Assembly: GCA_025766275.1 (NCBI GenBank)
Contig: JAFKAC010000017.1
Span: 434,001-498,000 of the forward strand
From: Lactarius indigo
Lineage: Eukaryota > Basidiomycota > Agaricomycetes > Russulales > Russulaceae
DNA: 64,000 bases
Reading direction: 5' to 3'
This document shows, in pieces, positions 9,291-21,500 of the stretch (its first letter is position 1; each line of letters starts with the position of its first letter). The notes under the pieces were generated by a model. That model did not search any database. It saw nothing but the letters and a program-made list of their open reading frames with translations, and was not told where the DNA came from. The translations under genes were made by a program, and so were the position numbers.

Positions 9291-12200
9291 TCATGGTTGG
9301 ATATCGGGGCGGGGTCGTGCTGTCAATTCGGCGTAATAGAAGGGTTTGTTGCGGCCTTCGGTGGCGATGACGATAGGCTGTCCTCGAGCATTTATGACGA
9401 ATTGGAGATAGTGCGCGTTTCTGCGTTCCCCGTCGGAGAACGGTATCTCGACCTGATATGGGTGCTCGGGTAGTGTCTTTTGCCAGTCGCCGGGGGGCGG
9501 CGCAGTGTCTGGTTGCGGCGGTAGAGGGTGAACTGGTCGAGTACTTTCGCGTACTGCGATTTCCTCAAGCGCCTCGCGGCGAAGTCGCTGCTGACGTCGT
9601 TGCTTGGCCTGCGAGTGACGGTAATGGTTCCCGTCGTCGCCGATGTGTGTGCTTAGTCCCCACATATCTTCGCGCGACCGTGGCAAGTTCAGAAGAGCAT
9701 TGTAAGAAGGTCCCACTTTGGCCCATTCGTTGACCTCTCGTTCGATACGTCGATTGACGTCGTCTGGGAGGTCTCGAGCGGCAATGATGGGGAACTGAGG
9801 GGGATGTCTGTCCATACTGATAGTGATATTATGAATGGATGTTTTGGCGCGGTCTTTATACTGTTTGACGAGGTCTGGGGTGTGTATGTTCTCGAGGGGT
9901 TCCCAGCTATTGTACGCTGCGGAGAACCCTTTCCATCGTATCAGATATTGCGGCGTCTTCTTTCGTCCTGTGGTGCGATAATCGAGAATCTCTTCGACTT
10001 CCCATTCTGGTTCTCCATCTATAAGTTCCGGGAGTGGATGTTCTTCCTTTCCACCATTTGCTTCGGTTTCACGATAAGGGGTCAGGAGTGCGGCATGAAA
10101 CACGTCATGGATCTTCCATCTTTCCGGCAGTTGTAGTCGATAGGCCGTTTCGGATACCTTCTGCGTTACAATGAGTGGTCCGTATCGTTTTGGTGCGAGT
10201 TTCGCTGTTGGATGGGTCGTTTTCAGGTTTGTGGCGTCCAACCAAACTTTGTCCCCTAATCGATAAGGTTGATGTCGCGGTGATTCGCTTACCCATTTCA
10301 GTTGGGTATTCCGCATTGCGGCATGAGCATCTGTTTGCGCTTTAGCTAGAATCGCGAGACGTTCGTAGGTCGTTGGGGAGTTAGTAGACGTTTTTGGTTG
10401 GTGGACCGATGGGATAAAACCTAGGAGCAATTCGAACGGGGCCTTGCGCGTAGTATCCGATGGCCACGCGTTTAACGCGTACTGGGCGATGGGGAGCATC
10501 GTTGCCCAATTGTCCTGTTGGTAGTTAGCGTACATTCGCAGATACTGTTCCAGTTTCTGGTTCGTTCTTTCCGACTGCCTGTCGGTACGTGGATGATAAG
10601 CCGTACTGATGTTTTGTTGGACGTTCAGTGCTGAACATAGGGTTCTAGTGAGTGTGGCCGTGAATCGGGGGTCACGGTCCGAGATGACCCTGTTTGGTAG
10701 TCCGTAGTGAGGTAGCACGTGTCGAAGATACGATAGTGCGACTTCTTCGGCGCCATGTTTCTCTTTCCACGGTATGAAAATGTTCGCCTTCGAACACCCT
10801 TGATCGGTGATGGTTAGGATCGCATCGAATCCTTGGGATTTCGGGAGTTTTGTAATGAAATCGAGGGCGATCGTTTGGAACGGTAGAGAATGATCTGGGA
10901 AAATCGGACTTAGGGGTACGCGAGGTCGATTTGTTAAGTTTTTGTTGGCTTGACAAGTTACGCAACCTCGGACGTAGTCCTTGATGTGTTCTGTCATGTT
11001 GGGCCACCAGTAGTGTTTACTGATTGCTGATAACGTGTTGGATTGTCCGGGGTGACCTGCAGTAGTGAGGTCGTGAAATGACCGAATTACCCCCCTCCGC
11101 AGGGAGGAATCGTCCACGATTGCCAGACGGTCGTGATAGAACCAGAGGCCAGAAGGGTCACGGTGAAGAGGAAAACGTGCGCCGGGGAATGGGTTGGTGC
11201 ATTCGAGTTGTGCGGCGCAACATCGATCGTCGAGGGTCGTGGTGCGGGCGACGGCGATGAAGAACTTGGGGGGGAGGACAGTGACTGCTGAGTTATCGAT
11301 CCCGTCAGGTACGAGGGCAGGGTGTCGAGAGAGAGCGTCGGCGTGGAGAGTGGTCCCCGGCACGTGGTGGAGGCGGATGTCGTAATCTGCAAGGATGTTG
11401 ACCAACCGTGCCACTCGACGATTGATATGTTGCGGGGAGCGGTAGTGGAGGAGGTTTTGGTGATCAATGAGGACGGTGATGGGGTGAATGGCAGCGACGA
11501 GTAGATGGCGCCAGTGCTCGAGACCGCGAACGAGTGCAAGGAGTTCGCGGTCATAAACGTCGTAGTTTCGTTCAGCCGGTGAAAGAGACTGGGAGAAGTA
11601 GCCGATAGCCTGGTGTTTCCGGCGTTCATCAGGTTGTGTTAGTATGGCGCCGATGGCGTACAGGGAGGCGTCGGTTTGCAGTTGGTACGGCACAGCGGGG
11701 TCTGGTTGTCGCAGTGTTGGTCGCGAACAGGCGATCGAGAGCAGGGTGTCTAGAGCAGTGGTACAGTCGCTAGTCCACTGAAACGGAGTATCTTTCTTTA
11801 GTAAGTTTGTCAGGGGACGAGCGATATCGGCGTAGTGTGGTATAAATGGCCGCTGATACCCGAGGACTCCAAGCGTACTGCGTACTTGTTTGACTGTTGT
11901 CAACGTTCGTGGCCAGTCGTGCAGTCCTGATACTTTATCGCTGCCCATTTGTATAGTTCGGTTAGCGATCGTCATCCCCAGGTAGTCGATCTCGGTGCGT
12001 TCGAAGGCGCATTTCGATAGTTTGAGGAAGTAGCTCTCGTCCAAGAGGGTTTGCAGTACCTGTCCGACGATCAGACGGTGTCGAGGGTAGTCCATTACAG
12101 TGGCGATGAGAATATCGTCCATGTAAATGAATAGTTCAGTAGGATACCGTTGGAGTAGTGCGCGGAAGATACGATTCATTGCACGGACGAACGTGGCGGG

Positions 12201-13679
12201 TGAATTAGTTAGTCCGAAATACATGACCATAGGTTCAAATAGACCGCGGGGCGTTTTGAATGCTGCCTTCCATTGATCTCCATCTTTGATACGGATATTA
12301 TTATACCCCCATCGTATGTCGAACTTAGTGAACAGCGTTTTGTCGGCAAGTTGGTCGATTAGATTAGAGATCAACGGGATCGGGTATGTATCTTTCAGTG
12401 TAACTTGGTTAAGCGGTTTGTAATCTTGAACGGGTCGCAGTTTCCCGTCTTTCTTTTTCAGAAAGAAGAACGACGACGCGTAGGGCGACTTTGACTCGCG
12501 TATGTATCCTTTGCTTAAGTGTTCGTTTAGAAACTCGTCCAGGTGCGTTAATTCCTTTGCGTTTAAAGGATATATTTTGCACTTTAGGGTTGCTGGCGCG
12601 TCGGGCAGAAGCGTAATCACGTGATCGTCTTCCCTTTCGGGTGGAAAACGCATTGTGGCTTCTTCCGAAAAGACCGTGGCCCATTGTTGGTAATGTTCGG
12701 GGAGCTCTTCGTTTGGTTTGTTTTGTCGTTCTGCCATTTCTTGAGCGATCGTGTCGATGTTAGCCTCTCGCTCTATGCTCATCATCCGTCGTTCCCCCTG
12801 TAACTGATTGGTGGACCAGTCGATTAGTGGATTGGTTTCTTTGAACCATGGGTGACCGAGTATCATTCGAGGTCGTCCTAGGTGGGTGACGTATAATCTC
12901 GTGTTGTACTGCTGTTTCCCCCAACTGATGCGAACCTGGCAGGCTTTTGTTATGCTTCCGTGTTCGTTTCGAGTACCATCGACGTTATAGACTAATCGAT
13001 TATCCACGTTCATGGTTAGGGCATGGAGTTCTCTGACGCATTCTTCGTCAATGAAATTATCTGATGCCCCAGAGTCGAGTAATGCTGAAATCGTGGTCAC
13101 GGTGTCCTCGATTGGTATTTCAATAGTGAGTGCGTCGTTCGAGGTGCTCTGAATGGCGTTAATCTCAACTGTTTCGTCTTCTACGTCGTCCTCGTCTAGA
13201 CTGGCTTCCATCAAAAGTTGCGAGATTACGTTCTTTCGCTGAGCGACGGAGAGGCCTAGGATACCCGTCATCAAGGTTTCTTCTGTTGTTTGTTGTACGA
13301 CGGGTGGTGATGCGGGTACGACGACGGCTTCGTTGACGCGTGCCGGAGTCCTCTTATTTGGACAATCTCGAGAGAGGTGTCCGCCTTTTTTACAGCGGAA
13401 GCACAACCCCTCTTTTCGACACCGGTCCATTTCCGCAAGTTCCTGGGGTGTTCTTGTTCGAGGAACGTACGTCTGTGTGGCATCTACCTCCATTGGTACC
13501 ACTTGATCGTTCCGATTTACGGGCTTGGGTGGTCGGGTATTCTGGACCGGGATTGCGTTGGTTTTCCCGATTTGCGCGATACAATTGGTGATCGTGCGAT
13601 ATCGTTGGATTTCTTCTCGAGTCGCGTCTTCCCAGTCTTGCATGGTAACTGGCATTTTACTTCGTTTGAGGCAAGACAC
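9291..13679 (-). pseudogene. pol: Gag-Pol of B (nucleocapsid, protease, RT, RNase H, integrase, chromodomain)
   Basis: An open stretch of 1462 codons between two TGA codons. It starts with the end of Gag, including knuckle CFRCKKGGHLSRDC at 93-106, and runs in the same frame into protease (DSGA 202-205), RT (YMDD at 519-522, plus 12114-12125), RNase H, integrase and chromodomain. The enzyme motifs look intact. Unlike A1 there is no -1 shift between gag and pol; a single Gag-Pol frame is the Tf1-type arrangement. The TGA at 13701-13703 lies where A1 Gag has an arginine, so CGA to TGA is likely. Confidence 0.9.
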
Positions 13680-13700
13680 TAACAGTCCTTTACGCAGTCC

Positions 13701-14660
13701 TCAACGGAATAAATCGACGGTTCCCTTTTGGGTCAAGTCCCAGTCCGCGGCTTCAGCGAGTTGCTTGAAGGTTGCGATGTACTCGTCTATCTCTTCACCT
13801 TTCATGGTGAGCGCGGTTAACTTGGCGTAGGCGTTCTGCTGACTCAAGGTATCTGTCCAAGCGCTTTCGAAATCGGTTACAAAGTCGGTCCATAGTGTTT
13901 CGCTGGTTTCTGCGACAGGGTTTGTAGGATTGTTGACTTTCTGTTCGAGTTTCTTATCCTGTGCTTGGTTCCAACTTTCTACTGCTCGTCCTCGGATTAA
14001 CGTGAGTGCGAGAGCTACTCGTTGGTAAGGGATAACCATCCTTTCGTTCGTTCGGTTAACTCGCCGATATTGATTGAACTCGTGTAGAAACTGTCGACTC
14101 CTGTCTCGATTGCCATCGAAGAATGCCGGCGCTGCCCCTTGTAGAGGGCCCGTGATGGTTGTCGTACTGCTGCCACTTCCCGTCCCGCTTCCGCTAGCCA
14201 TTGGTGCGCTGGGTACTGGAATTAATTGAGGTGATTTCCTTTTTCCTTTTTGTTTTGCGAGTTGTCGTTTATGTTCGGTCCAGTTGTAGGTGGGTACGGT
14301 GCTAGTTTGTTGTCGACGTTTTAGGCCCCACAGTAGTGGTTCGTCCACACGCGCGTTCGTATATGTGTACCACCCGGTGTTTTCGAAATATACTTCGTAC
14401 CAGTCGTTTTCGTCTGCTGCAAATTCAACGTCCAAGGCCGGGCTGGGGTCTCGTCATACTAGGTACCCTCGTCCTGGTACCCAATCGATTCCTCCGGTTA
14501 CGATGTCCTGTAAGTTCTGGGTGTCGCGTCTGATGACTAGTCGTTTTACGGTTGGGTCGTGGTCTGCTGGTTCTGGTTCAAAGTAGGCGTGGGTTCGATC
14601 GAGAGCCACGATGATCACGCGTCCGTCTGGGACTGTCCGTGCTGGTTCGTTTTGTTCTGG
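13701..14660 (-). pseudogene. gag: N-terminal Gag of B, broken by TGA codons
   Basis: Capsid region homologous to A1 Gag. The frame reads from about 14640 but is interrupted by TGA at 14454-14456 and closed by TGA at 13701-13703, after which the same frame continues into the knuckle and Pol. No ATG start is evident. Both stops fit CGA-to-TGA changes. Confidence 0.75.
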
Positions 14661-14698
14661 GAACGCCTTTTCGCCTCGTTCAGCGGCAGAGTAGAGAG

Positions 14699-14709
14699 GT
14701 CTACTCTTA
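14699..14709 (-). promoter_or_regulatory. Primer-binding site of B, self-priming type
   Basis: In element orientation TAAGAGTAGAC, immediately inside the 5' LTR. It is exactly complementary to GTCTACTCTTA in the LTR (plus 14910-14920), which starts 33 nt after the TATA box at 14953. Confidence 0.8.
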
Positions 14710-15147
14710 TGTTACGGTTCCGAGGGACCGTACGTTTAACAAGTCACGCGGAGCTGTGCTCAACGCGGTCGGGAGAGTCGAGACTTGTGTTTCGAAACAC
14801 AAGTCGAGTTTCGGGGATACCTTGGCTCAACTCGAAGAGTATCGCAAGGGAGAGGGGAGTTCACGCAGGGTTTTCAGAAGACAAGACAAGTGGGTTCGGA
14901 TTCGAGAACTAAGAGTAGACAAGTAATCTACTTGCTACTCTACTACCTTTATACTCGTACATGACTGGGGTTTTCGGGGACCGTTTTCTACAAGCCACGT
15001 CACCTATCGATTGCTACGTGGACAATTCGTGATACTAGCACCATAAGGCGTGCTTAAGACGAAACCAGACTTCTGCAAAACTTACGAGGTCCGAAGCTTG
15101 AACGCGCTTTGTGTGACGTGACGTCACAATGTCACATGACCGTGACA
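14710..15147 (-). repeat. 5' LTR of B
   Basis: 438 bp starting TGTTACGG. The TATA box (TATAAAGGTA on the minus strand) begins at 14953. Confidence 0.95.
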
Positions 15148-15152
15148 GTTCT

Positions 15153-15626
15153 GTTCATCTTCTTCGTTCCACCAGCCTAGTCCTTCAGCAAATCTGTGTG
15201 GTGTGATGTTTATGGCTCTGGTATGGTATGTGTTCTGGAAATATCGGAGGATGTACCAGTTGTTGTTGATGAATTCCACTGGTCTGAGTTCGCCTTTGAT
15301 GAGGCACTTGTAACAAGGTGGTCTGCCTGATGTTGTGGCCCAGCGAGCTCCTCTTCCTAGTTGACTGCTTTTAACATGGTGTGGGAGGTCGTCTTGTGTT
15401 CTGGTTGTGACTGGGGTCCAATCGTTGTCTGATTCAAAGGTGACTTGTGTAAGGGGATGGCTGAAGCGGCCTCTTGTGTCAGGGAGGATCCGTCGCCCGG
15501 CTATGCCATCGTTTCTAGGTTCTGTGGAGTGTCTGGTTGTTGGCTGATGCGTCCTCTTGGATCGTCGCCCACTCTGCTGTGTGGCAGTAGTGTCTTGGGT
15601 GTGGTGGGAGTTGTAGACTTGGCTTA
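15153..15626 (-). pseudogene. Gag/leader fragment of A2 (right part)
   Basis: Homologous to A1 6678-7196 and continues the 7776-7941 fragment once B is removed. Here the leader reads in frame from the LTR through the PBS into Gag because it lacks the 40 nt present in A1. Confidence 0.85.
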
Positions 15627-16204
15627 TGTTACGTCCTAGCAGGGGCGTGGGTTCTAGGGGTTTCAAGTCACACAAGTGTCAAGCAAAGACCTCTGTTGTC
15701 TTATTGCTATGAGACACAAGTGGCAAAAGTGTGGCACAGGGTGCAGCACTACTCTGTAATGTAGGACTCCTCGTCCGAAGTGTCTGACACTTCTCTACAC
15801 TTGATCTTGCTAGTGCACAGAGTATAACAGGTGTGACGCGTTGATATAGTTCAACTGCAAAGACTTCGAAGTGTCCTGGCTAAGGACTGAGGTAGGGGAT
15901 GCACAAGAGAAGGGAATAGAGCGAGGTCACACCAAAGTACAAAGGCAAGGTTGCTAGATTGCAAATGAAGCCAAGTCTGGCTTCCTACAGTCTATAGTAC
16001 AGGTTTATATAGGACAGGGTTCCAAACAACATGAACACAAGTCCACACAATATCAAAGAGACTAAACGGAGCAAGCAGAAGTTCGGATCAAAGAAACAGC
16101 ACCACTAGTAACAGTAGCTCCTTTGGTAACAAGGTATAGTACAGAAAGGGAAAGGCAGGGTGGAGACATACTGTGACTGAGGTCCGAAGCATCGGATCAT
16201 AACA
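15627..16204 (-). repeat. 5' LTR of A2 (578 bp)
   Basis: Begins TGTTACG and ends TAACA; clearly homologous to the A1 LTR with scattered substitutions. Confidence 0.93.
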
Positions 16205-17039
16205 CTACGGCTTCGTACACATGATCAATACGCCGATAACTGCGCCTCAATCATCACGATTCTTGAACACTCTCACAAGCGAATCGGCTTGCCACCCGGC
16301 TGACATAGATGAGCCTCTCATTACCAAACCAAACTACAACCTCGTGCCGAGAAGTCTAGCAGCAGTACAGGCCGACAAGTGATTAGAGATGGTACACGAC
16401 TGGTTAACCTTCTTGGAGCGACCGACAGACATGCAAGAACGAGAATATACACAGCTAGTACAGTTTGCCTCAAAGTTCTTCATCGATGAAAACATCCTCT
16501 GGAAACGCCACCCACAAGGTGCCCACAAGCGGGTAATCTACAAACACCGGCGCATCGAAGCGATGATAGCGGCACATGACGACGTCGGGCATCGTGGATT
16601 CTATGCGACACGGGCTCTAGTATTAAAGCGCTACTGGTGGCCATTCATGGGCCATGATATCGCTTGGTACCTTCGTACCTGTCACATCTGTCAGGTTCGC
16701 CAGACCCGACAAATATCAATCCCGCCGATCGTTGCTACTCCTGCACCCCTCTTTGTGAAGATGTATATGGACACGATGCATCTCCCTCACTCGGGCGGAT
16801 ACTCATACATCGTCCAAGGCCGCTGTTCCCTGACCCATTATCCAGAATTTCGAATGCTTCGCAGAGAAACCGCTCAAGCGCTCGGTAACTGGATCTTCCA
16901 AGACATTCTATGCCAGTGGGGAACTTTGGTAGAGATCGTATCAGACAATGGGAAGCCATTTGTCGCCGCACTAGGCTACCTGGAACACAAATACCACGTC
17001 AAGCATATAAGAATCAGTGGTTATAACTCGTGTGCGAAC
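16205..17039 (+). pseudogene. Ty3-type integrase of old element H, 5' part
   Basis: Zinc-binding domain (H-x-H and C-x2-C around YLRTCHICQ) and the start of the catalytic core (SDNG block). The frame starts at the A2 border, has a TGA at 16380-16382, and ends where the Copia element inserted. It continues in frame-compatible fashion at 23892. It is a Ty3-type integrase distinct from those of A, B, D, E and F. A2 probably inserted into this gene, since coding begins right at the LTR edge. Confidence 0.8.
17035..17039. other. Left target duplication of the Copia element (CGAAC)
   Basis: Repeated at 23887-23891. Confidence 0.93.
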
Positions 17040-17582
17040 TGTTGAGACGCGACTGTTAAAGTCACAAGTCTCGTGGGATCTGATTGAGTCAGCCCACATA
17101 CTAAATACGGTATCTGTCCCTTATGGACTTATGGACACTCCGGACTCATACGGACCGCTTTTGTTTATCTTTATTGTTAGATCCATATATGGTTCTTATT
17201 GTTCTTTCTATTATAAAGATACCGGTATTGTCTGCTTTAGGCAGCTATTGTTCTCTGCCATCCAATGGCATTTCTCCCTCTGGCGCACAGACCACCTGCA
17301 TTGTGTTTGGGTCACCAGTGCGCACAGACCATTATTAGCTAAGCATCCTGTATATAAGGACTGCTGTTTTCGCCTCTACACTTCAGAGTTCCTTCTACCT
17401 CTGAAGTGTAAGTTCCTTCTTTCTACCTTACTCATTCACCTTTACTCATAAGACGTTCTATAGAACTTGTCTGTCTCTAGGTGTGTAGTAATGGTATTAG
17501 AGTTCCTTCTACCTCTGAAGTAACTTGTCTGTCTCTAGCTGCTCAAGCTCAACACTTTGCTTGTTAGTTCTGCGCTTCAACA
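17040..17582 (+). repeat. 5' LTR of the Copia element
   Basis: 543 bp starting TGTTGAGACGC and ending TTCAACA. It contains a TATATAAGG box near 17351. Confidence 0.95.
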
Positions 17583-17583
17583 G

Positions 17584-17600
17584 GTTATGGGCCCTGACGC
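17584..17600 (+). promoter_or_regulatory. Putative primer-binding site of the Copia element
   Basis: GGTTATGGGCCCTGA follows the LTR. It resembles the complement of the anticodon arm of initiator tRNA-Met (which contains CTCATAACC), as in half-tRNA priming of Drosophila copia. The match is approximate. Confidence 0.5.
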
Positions 17601-18590
17601 CTAATAACTAACTTGCTTTATCAGATCTACTTGTGTCACCCTGCTCTCTCAGCCGACCACACCCTTTTTGTCGTCACCCACACTTTCAGTGAGCATCCTC
17701 TATCCTCCTTTCGACACACCCTCTTCTTCTCGTCCACCATGACTTCAGTCATGTGCCATTTTGGCTAGCCTCCTAAGGAGGTTCTCATGAGAGGTTTTAC
17801 ATAACCTCAAATTCCTCTGTGCGCACTACTATATCTTCATTACCCAGTTTTCGTCTGGAAGTGCTTTCATAGGCCAATAGGGGAAGACCCTTGCGGCTAT
17901 AGGCCTCTCTAATGGTTGGGTGATACTCGGTTAATACCTGGGTCACTTTAAGGGGTGTGAAGGCCTGGTTAATAGTCAAACCCAGAAGTCCTTCCCTCTG
18001 ACACAACTAGGAGACGCTACTTAGTACTATACACAGTAGCTATGACTAGACCTCTGCTAGGAGAAGTATTCGCTCCCTTTGTGCAGGATTCGCTGCATAG
18101 CAAGTATCACTAGTCTAGTTACTTAGTACCAAGACCCTTAATGGTCTGTTCTAGAGACTCCACAGACGGAAGATTCAGTTGTTATGGGAGTTGATCCCTA
18201 TCACTGTCTCTTGAACTCGCTGTTGGCTCCTCTCTAGGGTACTACCCTTTACTATAGATCCTTAGTAGCCCCAGCATCAAGGCTGTAAGGTTGAGGGATA
18301 CAGAGACTTAGTAGTCCTTCGCCGGACCAAAAGCTCCTATTCCGTCGAAACCAACAAAGCTGTTGCATGACTATTACCCATAGTAACATTTGGGCTTTGT
18401 GGGTCTTAGTATAAGGCAGCCATCAGTACAATGATTCCACTATATAATTATACCCAAGTCGCACATACTTGAGGCATGACACCATATGTGTTATGGAGTA
18501 TAGCGCTCCTATGGCTGGACCATTACTTTCTCTACCAAGATCTGAGCTGGTTCTGACTGCTCCTCGGAACCAGATTTACAAACATCTCAA
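17601..18590 (+). other. Untranslated leader of the Copia element (about 1 kb)
   Basis: No convincing frame. It contains short ATG-initiated frames only. Presumed to hold packaging signals, by position. Confidence 0.5.
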
Positions 18591-21500
18591 ATGTCTTTCC
18601 ATCTCGTCTTCCCTCCGTCCGTCACCCTCGCCAAGTTGGATGGCACCAACTGGCAGACTTGGTCTGCCACCTTCACCTCCCTCATGTTGATGAATGGGTG
18701 CAGCAGGCACCTTACACACGGTGCTCCTGCCTCTGTGCCCCAACATCCCCCCCTTGCAGCAGGTGCTGTGGGGCCCACTGGCCCCACAGATGAAGGACTC
18801 GCCATCCTTGCCCTTTGGGCAAAACAGGAAGAGGTCATTACTGGCCTCCTATTCCTATCAGTGACAACGGAGGTACTATCTGGTATTCACTCCTCCCACA
18901 TCTTCCCAACAGTTCATGACAAGTTTGTGGAGTTGGAGAACCTCTATGGTCAGGTTGGCTCTATGGCCACCTTCAATATTTGGGTGGGCTTGGCAAATAC
19001 CAAGCTTCAGGAAGGTAGCCCCTTCCTACCTCAGCTCCAAAAAATGCTGGACCTGAGGAACACCCTGGTGGAGCAGGGAATGCCCGTCTCGGACATGCAA
19101 ATGTCCTTCATTCTTCTAGACGCGCTCCCCCCATCCTACAGTACCATAGCCGGTACCATCCTGGCCTCCGGCCCCCCTGCTAACCTTCAACCTCAGGACC
19201 TCATCAATAGGTTCATCAATGAGGAATCCCGACTCGCTGGTCCCGCGGCGTCCTACAATAAGGTCGCCCCCGTCAAGAAATCTTCGGCCCCTCACGCTCA
19301 TGAGGCGCGGCCATCGGGCAGCTCTGTGTCTTCGGACATAATCTGCCACTACTGCAAAAAACCTGGCCATAAAAAGCCAGAATGTTACAAACTTAAACGG
19401 GACCAGGAGAATGCCAAGAAGGGGAAGGCAGGACAGCGGGCAAAAGCGGCCCAGAATACCACAGTAGAGGTGCCGGACTCACTTCCGGCAAACAGGTTAA
19501 ATAGCATACCTGTACCAAAGAGCCGACTATTTACTATAGTCAATGGCTCTGGCAAAATAGAGGAGGTACATGAAGTACCTCAGGTTTCCCTTTACACGAT
19601 GGGTACACATAATACCCAGATTGCATCAAAATGGATGATGGACAGTGGGGCGTCAGCACACTTCACCCCTCACATAGAAGACTACGACACCTACACCCCT
19701 CACAAAGGTGTTGAAGTACTTCTAGGAGATAACTCCCTGCTAAGGAGTATTGGCACTGGAACAGTTACAATCCACACCAACTTTGGGTATGACCTAAAGA
19801 TCTCCAATGTGCTGCACCTACCAAACACGCACTCGCGTATACTGTCCACCCCTGCCCTAACAGCCAAGGGGGCCATAGTAAGTTTTGATGCCACTACCTT
19901 TGCTATAAGGTATGATGGGAAAACCATTGCGGAAGGACACAAGGCTTCAGGCCTATATTGGCTTGATGGGCATCATAAAGTAAATGCCCAAGCAACTGCA
20001 TCTGCTAGCCTTGATGTCTGGCATCAGCGCATGGGACATATGTCCAAAGAAGCGCTCCAAAGATATGCTCCAAAGTCCGTGAAAGGACTCAACATAGATG
20101 AATCCCCTGAGGAAGAAGGTCCCTGTCACGGGTGTGAACTTGGCAAGTCCACCCGCAAACCTTTTCCTCCTTCCCAGAAGCGTGCACAAGAATCCCTTGA
20201 ACTTGTGCACAGTGACCTTGTTGGCCCACTACAGAGTAATTCTATTCAGGGCAACAAATACTTCGCCACCTTCATAGATGATTTCTCAAAAGCTGCAGTA
20301 GTCATCCCTATGAAGTCTAAGGATGAGTTCACAGGTGCCTTCCTACACTACAAGGCATGGGCTGAAAAACAACAAAATAAGCCCATTAAAACCTTACACT
20401 CGGACCGTGGTGGCGAGTATGTCAACAATGTCTTAAAAGACATTCTTCTGGAAGAAGGGATTGAGCATATGCTTACGATGCCTTATTCTCCACAACAGAA
20501 CGGGAGAGCCGAGCGGTTTAACCGCACCATCATGGAAAAAGGCACCAGCATGCTTCATCATGCTGGCCTAAGCCTTGGCTTTTGGGAACAAGCAGTTCAA
20601 ACTGCAGTGCACATCTACAATCGCACTCCCACCCATTCTAATGAGTGGAAAACTCCGCTGGAGCTCTGGGATGGTACAGTCCCAGATGTCTCTTACTTTA
20701 GAGTATTCGGCTGCAAAGCCTACTATCATGTACCAGAACACAACCGGCGCAAATTAGATCCTAAATCAAAGGAAGCCGTGTTTGTGGGCTATGAACCCAA
20801 CTCAAAGGGTTACAAACTCTGGGATAGACATAGCCGGTGCTTCGTCTCTTCACGAGATGTTACATTTGATGAAGCTACCTTCCCATCCCTGAGTGACCTG
20901 ACTAGTCACTCCAAACAATCCAACACTTCTCCCATGTCCGGCGAACCTGCTAAAGGGGCTGCTGTTGCCGGTGAGATATTCTTTGTAGTGCCTAGTCAGC
21001 CTACGCCAGCTGTTGCCCCTGCGGCACCTCAGACACCAGTCTTTATCCTACCACCCGTCCAGGTGCCCGCAGTACCAGTACAACAGCCTAGCACACCTCC
21101 CAACACCTCTCCAAACCCTGCAGACCAGACCATATATCACACTCCTCCATCCCAAGCACCTGCCCCCACAACTCCAAGGCGCCCTCGCACTCGCTCGCAA
21201 GGGAGACCGCCTGTAGTAACTGCCCCAATCCCTGCACCCAACTTCAATAGGGATATCTCCCCTCCTAGGGAAACACCTAGATCTCCGAGGAATGGGCAAG
21301 TTACCTCACCCCCTCGCCCAAGGCGTGGGACAAGGGTACGATTCACAAATCCTCGCTACTACACAGAGGAGAACGATGAATTTGTGCCTGGGAGCAGTAG
21401 GCTGGGTATGATGGACTTGCTGAACGCTGCCGAGGTTCCTGGCTACAAGGACCCGCAGACATTTAAGCAAGCCATGGAGTCTGACCAAGCTGTCGATTGG

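Larger units (their letters stand above)
7942..15147 (-). mobile_element. Ty3/Gypsy chromodomain LTR retrotransposon B (7206 bp)
   Basis: Complete minus-strand element with 438 bp LTRs starting TGTTACGG and ending GTGACA. It is flanked by the 5 bp duplication GTTCT (7937-7941 and 15148-15152) inside A2. The two LTRs differ at only three places, all CpG transitions. Its single gag-pol frame is broken by three TGA codons, so this copy is dead although recent. Confidence 0.95.
7776..16204 (-). mobile_element. Older family-A copy A2, split by element B and truncated by A1
   Basis: Two fragments (7776-7941 and 15148-15626) match contiguous gag/leader sequence of A1 (about 6510-7196), and a 578 bp LTR follows. 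The rest of A2 would lie left of the window, beyond A1. Its LTR and gag differ from A1 at scattered positions, so it is an older relative. Confidence 0.9.
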